Source: Sclerotinia nivalis (lineage: Eukaryota > Ascomycota > Leotiomycetes > Helotiales > Sclerotiniaceae). From it: a stretch of 64,000 nucleotides of DNA. A program made the position numbers and the translations under genes. Location of the stretch: the NCBI GenBank assembly GCA_029531795.1, contig JAPEIS010000007.1, forward strand, positions 1,116,001 to 1,180,000, in the 5' to 3' direction. The notes under the pieces are model-generated. The model saw nothing but the letters and a program-made list of their open reading frames with translations. It made no database searches and was not told the DNA's origin. Within the stretch, counting starts at the first letter, position 1. The number at the start of each line of letters is the position of its first letter. Below are positions 1 through 11,200 of this stretch, in pieces.

Positions 1-792
1 GTCACCAGCACATTAATTGTCAATCACAGAATTCTTTCACGTCATGATACTGGAGACCGAACTCGTTCTCTGCGAATCTTTACAATGTGGGAAAAGGCGA
101 CGGTTCATTTTGAGTTTCGTTCTTTCGAGTGGTGATCATTCCAAAAATATCCGCCTCGCCACAAATGTTGGTGTTGGTTCTTCTTAGAATCAGTTAGTTT
201 TCAACATTACGCTTCCAAATCTTTATTCCAAAATCATATCGGGTTTCAAAATAGATATCGTTGATATTAGTATTTTAGAATAGGTTTCTTTCTAATATCT
301 ATTTCCATGTCATCTGGCAAAGTCCAGTTGATTCTCGACATTACACTTTCAAGCCCTTGTCCCAAAACCATATCGGGTTTCAAAATGGATCTCGTTGATG
401 TTAGCATTTTATAATAGACCTCTTTCTAATATCTATTTCCATATTATCTAGCAAAGTCCAGTTGATTCTTGATATTATACTTTCAAATACTTGTTCCAAG
501 GCATCGCCGATTTCGGGATAGATCTTGTTGGTGGTTTCTTTGAAGGTTTCTGTGGCCTATAGTTATTGCTCGGCTTTTGTTGTCTCGTGTATATGAAGCC
601 TCATATTACTCCGGAAGTTCGCTGCTTTTCAGCATTTAGAAGACTTCCATTTCAACAATTCGCAGTATTTCCATCTATCTATATCTTCCATCTACCTATA
701 TCTTCCATCTATCTATATCTTCCACACTCTCGCTTTATACGATATTGTTACTTTTCTGTCCTGACTTCGTATCCACGGCATATCTAAACAAA
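1..792. other. Gene-free left edge with a tandem repeat
   Basis: I see no convincing coding region. The reading frames here start at non-ATG codons or lack splice support. The middle is a 134-base tandem repeat, listed separately. From 670 to 730 there is a short pyrimidine-rich repeat of TCTATCTATATCTTCCA type, just upstream of the start codon at 793, which probably belongs to the promoter or 5' leader of that gene. Confidence 0.6.
191..530. repeat. 134-base tandem repeat, about 2.5 copies
   Basis: The phrase CAGTTGATTCTCGACATTAC recurs in diverged form at 191, 325 and 459, each step being 134 bases. Within each unit the phrases ATATCGGGTTTCAAAAT and TTTCTTTCTAATATCTATTT also recur at the same spacing. 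The third copy decays after about 70 bases. No reading frame crosses the array, so it looks like a non-coding intergenic duplication. Confidence 0.85.
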
Positions 793-1392
793 ATGCTACA
801 ACTCGAGGACAACACCGTTTACATGACCCTCAACAGCAGAGGTGTGCCTGGGACATTCGTAAGATTCTCCCTCTCTAATTTTTCATCCAAAGCTCTACTG
901 ACTATCTTTAGCATTGGGGAATATTCATTACATCATCAGCGCCAGACGGGGTGTACTACCATACAACCAACAGATCCGGAGGCTGGAAACTAGAATTTAG
1001 ACCCACCGCCAACATTACCCAATCCTTGACACTCGTCCTCCTCTACAAAATTGGCCTTGTATCCTCCCACACTCCTTTGAAGGCAAACCAAGTCTTGCGA
1101 GCTGTACCAGCAAATGGCTCTGCATCTCTGCGTACCGGCGAAGCTTTTACTTGCCGCATCTGGACGAAAGATGCCTTTGTGGCGCTTCACGAGAATGGTA
1201 TTGTAACTTTGCCTGCGGATATTGGTGAGTCCCAACCTCTACATTCGCCCTTCTGCTTATTCGGAGGAGAATGTTACTAACGAACTTATTGAAGACACAC
1301 TCGAGAGACAGGCCTTTGCTCCAGCGAGGGGTTTGAAGCCCTATATTGAACAGAACAGAGGCGGACCAGCTATTGTTGATAGCACGGATTGA
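793..1392 (+). CDS. Small hypothetical protein, three exons, FHW-type
   Basis: This is a 158-residue protein of unknown function. The model uses exons 793-858, 912-1224 and 1295-1392, with introns of 53 and 70 bases that start GTAAG or GTGAGT and end in AG. All three exons join in one frame to the TGA. The N-terminal half reads YMTLNSRGVPGTFHWGIFIT and is followed by a YYHTTNRSGGWKLEF stretch, reminiscent of small fungal proteins of the uncharacterised FHW type in which a His-Trp pair sits in a beta-strand. There is no signal peptide, membrane segment or catalytic motif that I recognise. The tail after the second intron is basic and proline-poor. The family assignment is a resemblance only; the exon structure is the firmer claim. 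Confidence 0.7.
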
Positions 1393-2158
1393 TACAGCAA
1401 CGCGCACACGATCAGGATCTGTCCTAAAAAAAAAAGGGTCTTGAGGATTTTCATTATTGTATTGGGAGGATCAGAGTCGGTGGCACAATAGTAAACTCAA
1501 ATACAGGCTTGCTTCTGGCTACACAGTAGCCAGAGATGGACAATTTTGCCTTGAAAAAAAAATATCCCCGCAGCTTCGCAGTGATAATGAAAGGTGAGGG
1601 TACACAAGAATGATGATGCTGGAAAAGAAATGTATCAGATGAGATGTCTTGAATTCGAGCTTACTTCAACCCAGAAGCATGCTTGCTGCTGTATAGGATT
1701 GTATGTTGGTCTGTATACGATAGATATCTCATTGTTGGCTAATATTTGCAAGAGAGTTAAATTGTTTATCACCAGCCTTGCGCCTGCTTGCAGACCTCGC
1801 AGACTTCTGATTTGCACTTCTACCCAAAGCATAAGCTGACTGGTGGATTGACTCTAAATTGAAAGCTCCCGTACACAAAAATTGGAGAAATATCCCAATA
1901 AGAGAGAAAGCTTTTCCGGTCGTACAGATATCCTTTCATACCTACCTAGTACCTAGTGCAAATAAAGTCATTTTTTCGATTAAATACGCTAAATGCGCCG
2001 CTCATGCGAATCACATGACACTTCCCCTTTAGGACTAGCGCGAACACTGGGCCTAAAGCATCCTCCCATCTCCTCACAATTCATCTCACATACATTCCCT
2101 GGTCGATTCCACTTTTTCTTCAGGCTTACCTTTTCATTGTTTTGTAGCTCTGAGGGCC
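1393..2158. other. Intergenic, no gene seen
   Basis: An A-run at 1424-1435 follows the stop of the preceding gene and may mark its 3' end. The overlapping frames on both strands around 1594-2213 have no ATG start or splice support that I could build into a gene. The stretch just before 2159 is pyrimidine-rich and may be the leader of the next gene. Confidence 0.5.
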
Positions 2159-3895
2159 ATGGAAAGCGATAAAGCCGTGCTCTCGGAATCGTTCGAAATG
2201 CGAACTTGTACACCCCGGTCTCCCTTTTGTTGAGGCATTTCTCAATGACGCGGTAGATGGCGACCAGGCTGCAAGATATCTGCTGGAAACATATGCCGTT
2301 GATGGAGTCGATGTAGACTTTGCAAGATTTCTAAAGGACTGGAAGGATTTGGTGAGACTTTGTAAGTTTATCAATAGAATTAAATGAGCCCATCGCTAAA
2401 CGACATCAAGTCTATGTGGAAATCCCTCATTCAAAGAACCTGAGTTGGATTTTGAGGGAAAGCGTTGCGCGACGAGATGGATTTCGTTGTTGCTTGACCA
2501 GAGTGCGATGTCGAGTCTGGAGCATTTGGAATGTATTTCCCATTCTTCCTCCGACCGCATTTTGTATACAAGAAGTAAGGACGACTCCGACAATATATTC
2601 CTGGCAATTCTTAATTTATTTATAGCAAAGACTGTATGATATGCTCGGTGCATTTACTACATCTTCCCATCAAGACCTTCTCAAGGACAAAACTCTAGAA
2701 AGTCAAACTCGAAATCATTGGACTTTGAGCAAGGATGCGGCAATACCCTTTTCCAGAGGGGTGATTAGACTCGAAAGGCTGAAAGGAACAAAGGTTCACA
2801 TGTCCTTTCTTTCTTTATCTTCTCCACGCTAACTGTACACAGTACAATATCCTGTCCAACGATATTGGCAGCGTTCCGGATATTTATACTGGTTCCCGAC
2901 AATACCATTGGAAATGTGATCTAGTTGATCGCTCAAAATCCGGGATTGAGAGTCCTGACCCGGAACTTCTTGAAATACATTCCCGGTTCTCTAAGGCTTT
3001 AAACTGGACTGATGTTGCTACCAACATAGATAGTCGTCCACGCTTACGCCCAAGTCAAAATAAAGATAGGAATCCTTTCATGCAATTGATTACTACTACT
3101 TTGCTCGCTATTTGGACCAGGTTACCTGAAATCGTCCGAATTCAAACATACAAAATTCTGAGAACCGCTGGATCGTATCTCTATGAGCCTGCCACCATGA
3201 TAGGAGTCCAGAGATTGCCATTCGGAATGTACCTCAAATATGGACCAAGAGTCCACACAGACCGGCATACCGCCGAATTTAACGCCCTCAAAGTTGTGCA
3301 AGGCCGAACTTCCATTCCTGTTCCGTATCCGATTGATCTCTTACTCTCACGCACTGAATCCTTCCTCGTCACGTCCCGCATCGAAGGCGAGTCAGTCGGT
3401 ATCGCTATAGACGAATGCACTGACGAGGAGATGCATCGAATGGCTCAAGATTTACGTTCCTGCATCGCAGAATTACATACCATCAAATTGGACCGTGACT
3501 CGAAGTACTCTATTACCAACGCAGCTGGTGGTCCTTGTTTGGATTATCGCATCTCTAGTGAAGTAGTGGGACCTTTTCGCAACGAAAAGGAATTTAGTGA
3601 ATCATTACGGCTAGGCATCCTTCCAGGTTTGATGCATCGTACTGATCATGAAATTTTTTTTACGCACGCGGATTTGAATATGAGGAATATTTTGGTTAAG
3701 GATGGGAGGATTTCCGGAATTGTGGATTGGGAGAATGCGGGATGGTATCCTGAGTATTGGGAACATACTAAGTGTCATTTTGGGGTTATGATCCACAAGA
3801 GATGGTTGAAAGTGATAGAAGCTGTGTTTGAGGATAAGTATCAAGAGGAGTTGGGGATTGAGAGGCAGTATTGGGAATATCATAACGGTTGGTAA
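2159..3895 (+). CDS. APH-type phosphotransferase with HNH-like N-terminal part
   Basis: Three introns (2362-2410, 2575-2625, 2794-2842; 49, 51 and 49 bases) join the downstream exons in frame. The C-terminal part (from about 2990) is an aminoglycoside-phosphotransferase/choline-kinase fold: a Brenner-type loop FTHADLNMRNILV, then IVDWENAGWYPEYWE in the DFG position, and an N-lobe MYLKYG lysine. Such proteins transfer phosphate from ATP to small molecules; the substrate is unknown. The front part has ARRDGFRCCLT and NHWTLSKDAAIPFSRG, which resemble the opening and closing segments of fungal HNH-type regions, but the usual AHIIP-like histidine motif is not seen. The start is unclear. The ATG at 2159 opens a frame that stops at 2231, and the next frame (from 2154) has no ATG. 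Either a 58-base intron at 2177-2234 with a poor donor is used, giving about 509 residues, or one base is missing near 2215. Confidence 0.75.
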
Positions 3896-5657
3896 ATTCT
3901 ATGGGGTTTGGTATGTTGTACCGGGATTGGGAGGGGATCATCTAATTCTAATAGTAAGGGCAAAGAACTGTGTAAAATCAATTGGATATTGGATCCAGCA
4001 AGTTCCGAAGCATACAGTTGCCAGACCACATTTCCACGTGATTATCTACATAGGAACGGGGTTTCTTCGGGAACCAGTAACCAGTTTTACCAAACTTTGA
4101 TATTCAGAACAAGATCTCCAAATGCTTTTTCCTCGTGATACGAAATAGCTCCACTAAATAGTACGGTGTACACGTGCTTGTTACTTCCTAACGTATATGC
4201 TCCTATAGAATAACAAACCAAATCCTTAAATCAAATCCGGGGAGGTTCAAATTCAATCTACGGAGTACTCTGTAAGCTTCAAGTCCCTGTGCTCTCTACA
4301 CATATTCCAATCCTCCCCTCTCCAATACTACTTATTTTGTATTCGGATCCCTCCCTAACAATCGTATAATCGCACAATCGTAAGCTCGTATCAAGCCCTA
4401 CTCTACTCGGTCCGTTCGCACTACGTACTCGCACTACTCGCACTACTCGAACAGCTGACTCATCCCCCCTTACCCTTATCCACAACCATGACAATCCATC
4501 CACCCAAAAGAATCAAGCAACGGGAAGACCGGGCTTGGCTCCTTGGCTTTTGGCCAAGGCAAGAAAAAGACAAGACGGCTTCCGGCAAGGTGAGAATAAG
4601 CTTCACTAAAGCTCAACCAAGGCTTTTGTCTGAGGAATTTCCAAGACGGGCGTTGCTTGATTATGACGATTGTGATGATTTATGCCCTATGAGAGAGGCC
4701 AAGATATTGATGTTTGGGGAGATGTTGTATTGATGGATTGATTGATGGATTGATGGATTGATGATGATTATTGGAAGTGTAATCTCGCATGGATATTAAT
4801 CGTCATATCTTGCCTTGCAATCACTACAAAAATAAAAAATAAAATCACAAACCAGTTAATCGTTACACAGCCCTGCCAGTCCCATCCGACCCGTCCGTTC
4901 AACGCCGAAACCCCGGAAAAAGAGAAACACGAAGGCTCAGTCAGTCAGTCACTCACTCACTCACTCATACCGGTAAAACCTCTGAATTTATTGTGGAAAA
5001 TTACGTATTTCATATAATTAATCAATATACGGAGTAGGGTCCCATGAACTTCCTCGCATCTATCCCCATTCTAGAAGTCTGATACGCAGCAAGATATCCA
5101 TAACAAGCACCGCAAGCATAGCAAGCATAGCAAGCATAGCCTCTCTCAAAGCCTCTCTCAAAGCTGAGTCAAAAAGAGAGTTTGAATGTGGCGGGTGTTT
5201 TCCTGCTCGTCATATGATTGGTTTTCCATGGAGTCAACAAGGTATTGGACTGGGGAGCACAAGGATATTTCCAGCCCTGTACTTACCGAATGGGGAAAAT
5301 GGTACGTTGGGGCGGTGCTTGCGTATAAAAATAAAATGAATCAAATAATGAATTAAATGAATTAAATGAATCCTGGATAATCATGAATCCAATGAATCCA
5401 ATGAATCCAATGGAAGTTTAGTGAATGGCTGAATGGGCCCCAGGTGTTTTACTTGTTTTGCCTTTTACCTTTTAAGCTTGGACGCAACTCATTCACTCAC
5501 CCTTTCTCTCCTGTTTTATATCTAGCTAACCTCTCTCTCTTGTTACTTACAATTTACTTCTGTACAATATACTATACATCTTCGAATACGAAATCAAATC
5601 AAATCAAATCAAATTCAATCAAATTCAATCAACAACCTACAATACAATACCATCAAA
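3896..5657. other. Intergenic with simple repeats
   Basis: Apart from the small frame at 4488 this stretch holds simple-sequence DNA: CACTACTCG-type repeats at 4420-4450, GATTGATGGATTGATG at 4735-4765, CAGTCAGTCACTCACTCACT at 4938-4967, AGCATAGCAAGCATAGCA at 5115-5140, and AATGAATCCAATGAATCC at 5390-5412. The pyrimidine-rich and AATCAAATCAAATCAA stretch at 5540-5650 is probably the promoter and leader of the gene at 5658. Confidence 0.5.
4488..4733 (+). CDS. Small hypothetical ORF
   Basis: An 81-residue frame that starts at an ATG in an ACC-ATG context. It is charged, with a basic front (PPKRIKQREDR) and an acidic segment LLDYDDCDDLCP. I recognise no domain, membrane segment or neighbour relation. 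It could be a real small protein, an exon of something larger or a chance frame; nothing in the sequence decides this. Confidence 0.25.
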   Translation: MTIHPPKRIKQREDRAWLLGFWPRQEKDKTASGKVRISFTKAQPRLLSEEFPRRALLDYDDCDDLCPMREAKILMFGEMLY

Positions 5658-6112
5658 ATGCCTTTCGAAGCTCAACAACCTCAAGCTCAACAAATGGAGA
5701 TGTCTACTTCAAACGGTCCTATCACCGAACAACCTGTTTGTCTTCCCTCTTCCTCTTCCCATTTCCATCTATCTCGCATATCTTTCTATATCATATAGAT
5801 TTCATCGCGAAACAAATGCAAGCACAAGTACAAATAAATACTAACAAATTCACAGCGTCAAAATGAGGGAATGAACGCTGATGTCTCTATGCGTGGTGGT
5901 GGTGGATGCTGGTATGTTTTCTCCTATTCCTTACCTTTCCTATCGAATTCCCATCTCTCTCCCTCCCTCCCTCACATCACCTCGTCCTCTCCCCTCACCA
6001 TATGAATCATACAAAAAACTAACCAAAATCCCTCGACAGCGAAGCCTGTCTTGCCTGCTGTCTCCTCGACGAACTCTGCGCCTGTCTCATCTGCGAGGAA
6101 TGTTGTTGTTAA
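5658..6112 (+). CDS. Cysteine-rich tail (CYSTM-like) small protein
   Basis: A 68-residue protein from three exons (5658-5735, 5856-5911, 6040-6112). Introns start GTTTGT and GTATGT, have CTAAC branch sites at 5841 and 6019, and end CACAG and GACAG. The front is glutamine-rich (FEAQQPQAQQ) and polar. The last 29 residues hold 11 cysteines in clusters such as GGGGCCEACLACC and a CCC terminus. This layout, a disordered polar front and a short cysteine-rich hydrophobic end, is that of the CYSTM family of tail-anchored membrane-associated proteins linked to stress tolerance in eukaryotes. The function here is inferred from that family. The preceding 300 bases are pyrimidine-rich, with AATCAAATC repeats, as in many strongly expressed fungal promoters. 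The ATG is in an ATCAAAATG context, and no other start fits the frame. Confidence 0.75.
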
Positions 6113-7244
6113 ACGTCCATTCGTTCATTCGTTCGTATATACATCATAGATACATACAATATACCTAGTATTACAGTATGTATCAAACACGACGATCGAA
6201 TCTGGAGAGAAGAAAGCATGATTGATACCCGGTGAATCCATGATATGGATGTGGATTGGAAGGGGATGTGGATGTGGATGATGAATTTTCTTGATGTTTT
6301 TATGTGGATGATGATGAAGGGGATGGATGGATAGATGGTGGACGAAAGATAATATTATGCGGTTACAATACAATGCAATGCCAAATTTTTTACGAGATAC
6401 GAGGAATTTATTAATGATTTTTTTGTGTTTTGCTTTTCACTGCTTTTTGTTTGTCGTCTTCTTTTCTTTTTTTTTTTCGTTTATTTCAATCCTAATATTT
6501 CCTAAGAATATCATACGTATGAGCACTGAGAAAGAAATGAAAGAGCGATACTAGGTATCCATTTCATAATCACAATCCTCCCTCCCTCCTCCTCACCGCT
6601 TTAAAAATCAACCAAATATCTCGGTCCTCAGCACAAAGTAGCACAGACACAAGCACCTGACCTCGTGCATGCATACCTACATCCGTGCATATACACGTGG
6701 ATGTTGCTGTTGCTGTAAGTAGCATACTGGATGGGATTGTACGATTTGTATAGCTGGTAGGTAGGTGTGAATGGGGATGGTATTGCATAGTTAAAATTAG
6801 GTGAATTCATCGTTTCATCGTCGTGGTGATTATTTTTTGATTCTTGAGAGGAAGGAGGGAGGTTTTGATGATGATGATGGGGGTTTAGGTGATGGAGGGA
6901 TAGAGGTGATGGGATGTAATGTTTTAGGTGAGGTGGAAATATAGTCGTCCACCACTCAGCTTTCAAATGAGTGCGCGAGAGAATCTCAATCTTGGGAGTT
7001 CCTACCTAGGTAGTGTGTCAGGAATATATCTATGATCCCCTCCCTATCTACTTCAGTTAAGCTAGTTTAGCTTGGCTAGCTTGGCTTGGCGTTCCTTTCT
7101 CGGTTTCGAGGGATTCTGTTATTTATTAACGAATGCCGATGGTGGAGCTTCGCAGTAGATCGAGTGTAGTTTTTTGTTTCTTGGGTGGATGTGGAGGGTT
7201 TGAGTGGGATATTGGGGGGGTTGATGGTGCTTTTTTATGTTGTT

Positions 7245-7287
7245 TTGTTGTTGCGTTGTTGCGTTGTTGCGTTGTTGCGTTGTTGAG
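7245..7287. repeat. Short GTTGTTGC tandem repeat
   Basis: GTTGTTGCG / TTGTTGCGTT repeats back to back about four times, just before a frame at 7311 that I do not accept as a gene. It is simple sequence with no obvious function. Confidence 0.8.
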
Positions 7288-8594
7288 AGTGGTATGAGGA
7301 CATTGATCGTGTGGAGGTGTGGAGGTGGAAAGGGAGAATTCGATGCGTTGGTTGGATGAGGGAAATGGAGGGGGATGGGGAAGGGTATGAAGAAGAGGGA
7401 TGGGGAATATGGAGGAAGAGGAAAATGGAATCAGGTGATAGCTATAGAGGAAAGGGACGGCAACGAGCTAGGAATAGAAGTCTCGTTCTTCGTAAGGGAA
7501 AAACAAAATGCTCAGTTCCAATCACATCACACCCGTGCTGCAGGTAGGGTAGTGCCCGAAACGTGGAAAGAGCTAGTGGCGATATTAGAAATGGAGGTGA
7601 TTGTTTCGCTGTTTACCTCTTTATTGTCCCGTTCCTTGACGGAAGTTTCTTGTGCATAATGATAATGGATAGATGGGTGGAAGTTCAATGTGCAGCTCCA
7701 GTAGCTAGAGTAGCTCAGTTTCATCGACTCAAACCCGAACGTCTCGTGACCTGTAAATTTTATGAGATACAATAATTGCCAGATGGAATTCTTTCTGAGA
7801 CTGGCTGGCTACTCTTCCGATACTAATCTATTTCACGTGCGCTTGGAAAGTGAAAGGAAGTGAGAGTTAATGGAAGGCTCGGTGGCAATTGGAGAGATAG
7901 TGGACCTTGGAGAGGAAGCATCGGTCGGTACAAGGAAGAGATTTTGATGAAAGGAAGCTTGCAATGGAGGGATAATACAGACATGACTACTACGATAATA
8001 AGGCTGATGATGCTATATTGAGTCATGTGGAAACCTCCGCCATGTCTGGACAAGGACTTTGTTTTGGGTTTGAGGCGATTTCTGCTTGCTTCGAGAGATT
8101 AGAAAATAATTGATTGACTTTGAACCGCGGATGCCGAAACGTCCTCTTGGTTACTGGTATAAATCGTGATTAGGGGGTATTTTCGCTCCTGTCGATTACT
8201 GGGTCAGGTGCAATCCATAAGCGGGGATTGATCGATATGCTGTTTGATGCAACCTAAGATATCAATGGAATGATTTCTGGTCGAGCCGGATGATACAGTA
8301 TGCTAACTATATATTTTGGAGTGGCTGTTTCTGCATATAGTATGCTCGAAGATGAAAACTCGGAAAGAAAATCGCGAATATTGCGAGCACAGGTATATTT
8401 CACTGATTGGAAAGATTGTCGTGGTTTATGGAGCTGGGGATCTGGGATTTGGTTGGATATATGCACGTTTTGGTGGTGGTAAGATGGAGATACGGGTGGT
8501 TATGTGAGTTGCAGGGAGCTTTGGGAATGGTGGTTGGTGATGAGAGGTTTAGTGGTTGGCTTGATGGTTCATTGAGGTATCTAAACTCGGTTTG

Positions 8595-8642
8595 GGAGTG
8601 GGAGTGGGAGTGGGAGCGGGAGCGGGAGCGGGAGCGGGAGTG
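8595..8642. repeat. GGGAGT/GGGAGC hexamer array
   Basis: About eight back-to-back hexamers: first GGGAGT copies, then GGGAGC copies, then a final GGGAGT. The array makes the end of a frame (8407-8643) read WEWEWERERERE, which is an artefact of the repeat and not evidence for a protein. Confidence 0.85.
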
Positions 8643-9629
8643 AAGATTATTTGACCCCGGAGAAAGAATTAGGCTGCTGATGTGGAAAAGATGCCCGATA
8701 TGCGTCGATGCAGACTGCTGCGTGGAATCATTGCACAGTATCTTGGTGGATGAGAGTTTAGATGCGGTTATTCATGAATAAAGACCGGAGCATTCTTCGA
8801 CAGTCATTGATGTGATTAGCAAGTTACTGGTTATACCGGGCTAAGTAGGCCTTTTAGCTCTTTGTTTGTAGCCTATTTATAATCAGTTTTCTTATCCTCG
8901 TCGTTGCATTTGCACATCGGCCGATCGGTATCCACCATTGCCGCTGAAGCTATTTGAGTGTATCTTGTAGGGTTTCCTAGTTATTGGAAGCACGAGATAA
9001 ATGCTAATTCTAATGCTACCGCATATTCAGCTCTCAAGTCTTCAAATATGTTAATCGATCTGTGTGTGCTAGCAGAATTATGAAAGACTTTGGTAAATCC
9101 ATGTATTTTTATAAACACATGGAAGGCAATCTGGAGATCACGGCGTCATGGGTTCATGAAAAAGCTGATTACATAAATCGCAGATATTCTCCCGATTGGA
9201 ATAACTTGTTTGCATACATTATCAAGACAATGAATCGCCAAGACTATCGTTTTTGTCCTCCCCTGGCTGCATGCGCTTCGAGGACCTTCCTCCAGCTAGG
9301 TCTATCGACCATCTAAAGCCCTTCGCGGTGCAGCTGTGGTTAACTTTATTTTTATGATCATAAAATTGTGGTTCGTTCTGCCCTATCTTTTCTTCTTGAT
9401 CGCGTCCATAGTAGTGTTCGCTTGCGCACCCGTTGCGATGGCGTCGACGAGTGTTGCATACTGTCTTTGGGCATCTATCTCGCATTTCGTGGTTTGTGGT
9501 GTCTAAAGAGTGCCTTTTAGACGGTTAGCTTGTGTGCTATTTTCGGAAACGGATTGTTTTAGCCACATGTACATTTCCGAATAACTTACTTTGCAAAGAA
9601 ATTATGCCGGTATATCAGCGATCTAGGCT

Positions 9630-10034
9630 TCAGTGGCGGATTTCGAAGCTTAACCAAAGCTGTTGGTGCGAAATGATCGACCGAGGAGAATATTTTACGC
9701 TCTTATAGGAACGTATGCATGATGGTGATTTACCTGCAGCGTGACGCCACCGTTCGCTAAATATACTGTCTGCATCAGAAATGGCCATGATCCATCTTTC
9801 TTGGACCATTGATTGCTGGAAGTTAAAGATCTGGTGAGAACAAACGTCTAACTTGCCTTCTGCAGTTGTATTCAGCACGCCGCAATCTCTGCCGCAACTT
9901 TCATAGCATCTAGCCAAAAGCGTGTCCCCAACTATGTCTAGACCTACCTCTAAAGACCGCTTTCTCGAAATAGGCCAGCTCGCAACCAGATACTCAGCAT
10001 TTCGTTCGAATCCGTGGTATTGCCAGCACGTCAT
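9630..10034 (-). CDS. Hypothetical ORF, 134 residues, doubtful
   Basis: A minus-strand frame that starts at a genuine ATG (10034) and has protein-like composition, including NFQQSMVQERWIMAISDADS and FSERWRHAAGK. I do not recognise the family. It lies alone in a gene-poor region, no intron model extends it, and no promoter-like sequence is evident upstream. It may be a remnant of a larger gene, because the surrounding 8.7-10.3 kb has less simple sequence than its flanks. Confidence 0.3.
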   Translation of the reverse strand: MTCWQYHGFERNAEYLVASWPISRKRSLEVGLDIVGDTLLARCYESCGRDCGVLNTTAEGKLDVCSHQIFNFQQSMVQERWIMAISDADSIFSERWRHAAGKSPSCIRSYKSVKYSPRSIISHQQLWLSFEIRH

Positions 10035-10329
10035 GCATATCCTCGTATCTTGATTTGTGCACCCAATAAGTGAAAGAATTTAAACGCGTAGTCCATTGAG
10101 TTGGGAGGACGGTTATATCAAACTGCAGCTATGATACTTTCTTCTCGTCTAGTTAACGTGTTGCTGGATGCGAATTCCTCACTGATTCAAATCTTTTCGG
10201 AACTTCAGACCCGCGTGTCTATTACTTCTGCCAATGCTAGATGGTGCTCCGATATCACTAGGTCTAGAGGTGAGCAGATTCGCTGGTGGATATAGTCTTT
10301 CTAACTTAAAGGTTTGTCGTTAGCTTGGG

Positions 10330-11200
10330 TACCTTTCAACGAAGTTTTAGGAGAGGATTGATATAAAAACATCTTCGGCAGGTATTGAGAAGTAGCTTAT
10401 TGCTTCATTGTATAGAAGTAAACTTACCAGTTTTAGCAGCTTTTTCGGCGTAGAAGTGCTCTTCTACTATCTGCTAGCGAGCAGTCACTATGGAAGAATA
10501 AAGAGCTTTCGCAAGAGCAGCCACTTACAGCAACAATGGCTATTTTGAGGAGTGATAAAGACAATTTCTATTAATGAGAAAAAGCTGCAGAGATAGTAGT
10601 ATTTTTACAGTAGAGGAGAAAAGGAAAATACTCTACAAAATAGTTGAGGATCAAAAACAAGTCTTATCATAAAATAGTAAGAATTGAAACGATTTGTTGT
10701 GAAGCAAACTAAATGGATTAGAGTGAAGGACCTTGGAAACTGTTTCTAATGAAGTTTAGCTACAACATGAGCAAAATGTACTTGAATTAACTTCAAAAAT
10801 AATGATCAATAAAATTTAGTTGGCATTTGAATAAGATAGACCTGAAGAAGCTCAAACAACTCAAATCAAAGCATCTTGAGAAATGTATTTGATTAAATTT
10901 AGTTTCAATATAAACAACACAAACTAATTGGAAGAGCAATAAGAAAGGTTTTTCATAAAATTTGATTAAAGTATAAACAAGACAGAATAATCTAGCATTA
11001 ATGAATCAAGAATACAATTATATTCAATATAAGAAAAGGTATATCAACAATATGATTAAACAATGCTACAGATATAGTAGATTTATACTTAGAATGGAAA
11101 GAGTCAAAAGTAACTGTTATCAAATAGTGATAGAACAAGAATAAAATAAAACAAAATCTGAATAGGAACAAAAACAGAACCCATTGAATAGTTAGCAGGT
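10330..11200. other. AT-rich block, possibly a decayed repeat
   Basis: This stretch is AT-rich, with long runs of A and T words and no reading frame of note. Related phrases (AAATTTAGTT, GAAGTTTAGCTACAAC, AAATTTAGTTTCAATA) recur at irregular spacing. The look is that of sequence altered by repeat-induced point mutation, which in ascomycetes converts C to T in duplicated DNA, but I cannot compute the dinucleotide ratios that would show this. Confidence 0.35.

Noticed and set aside
6125..7000. Several 70-110-residue frames on both strands
   Set aside because: They are produced by GATGTGGATG-type simple sequence, give His/Pro- or Tyr-rich peptides and show no splice or start support.
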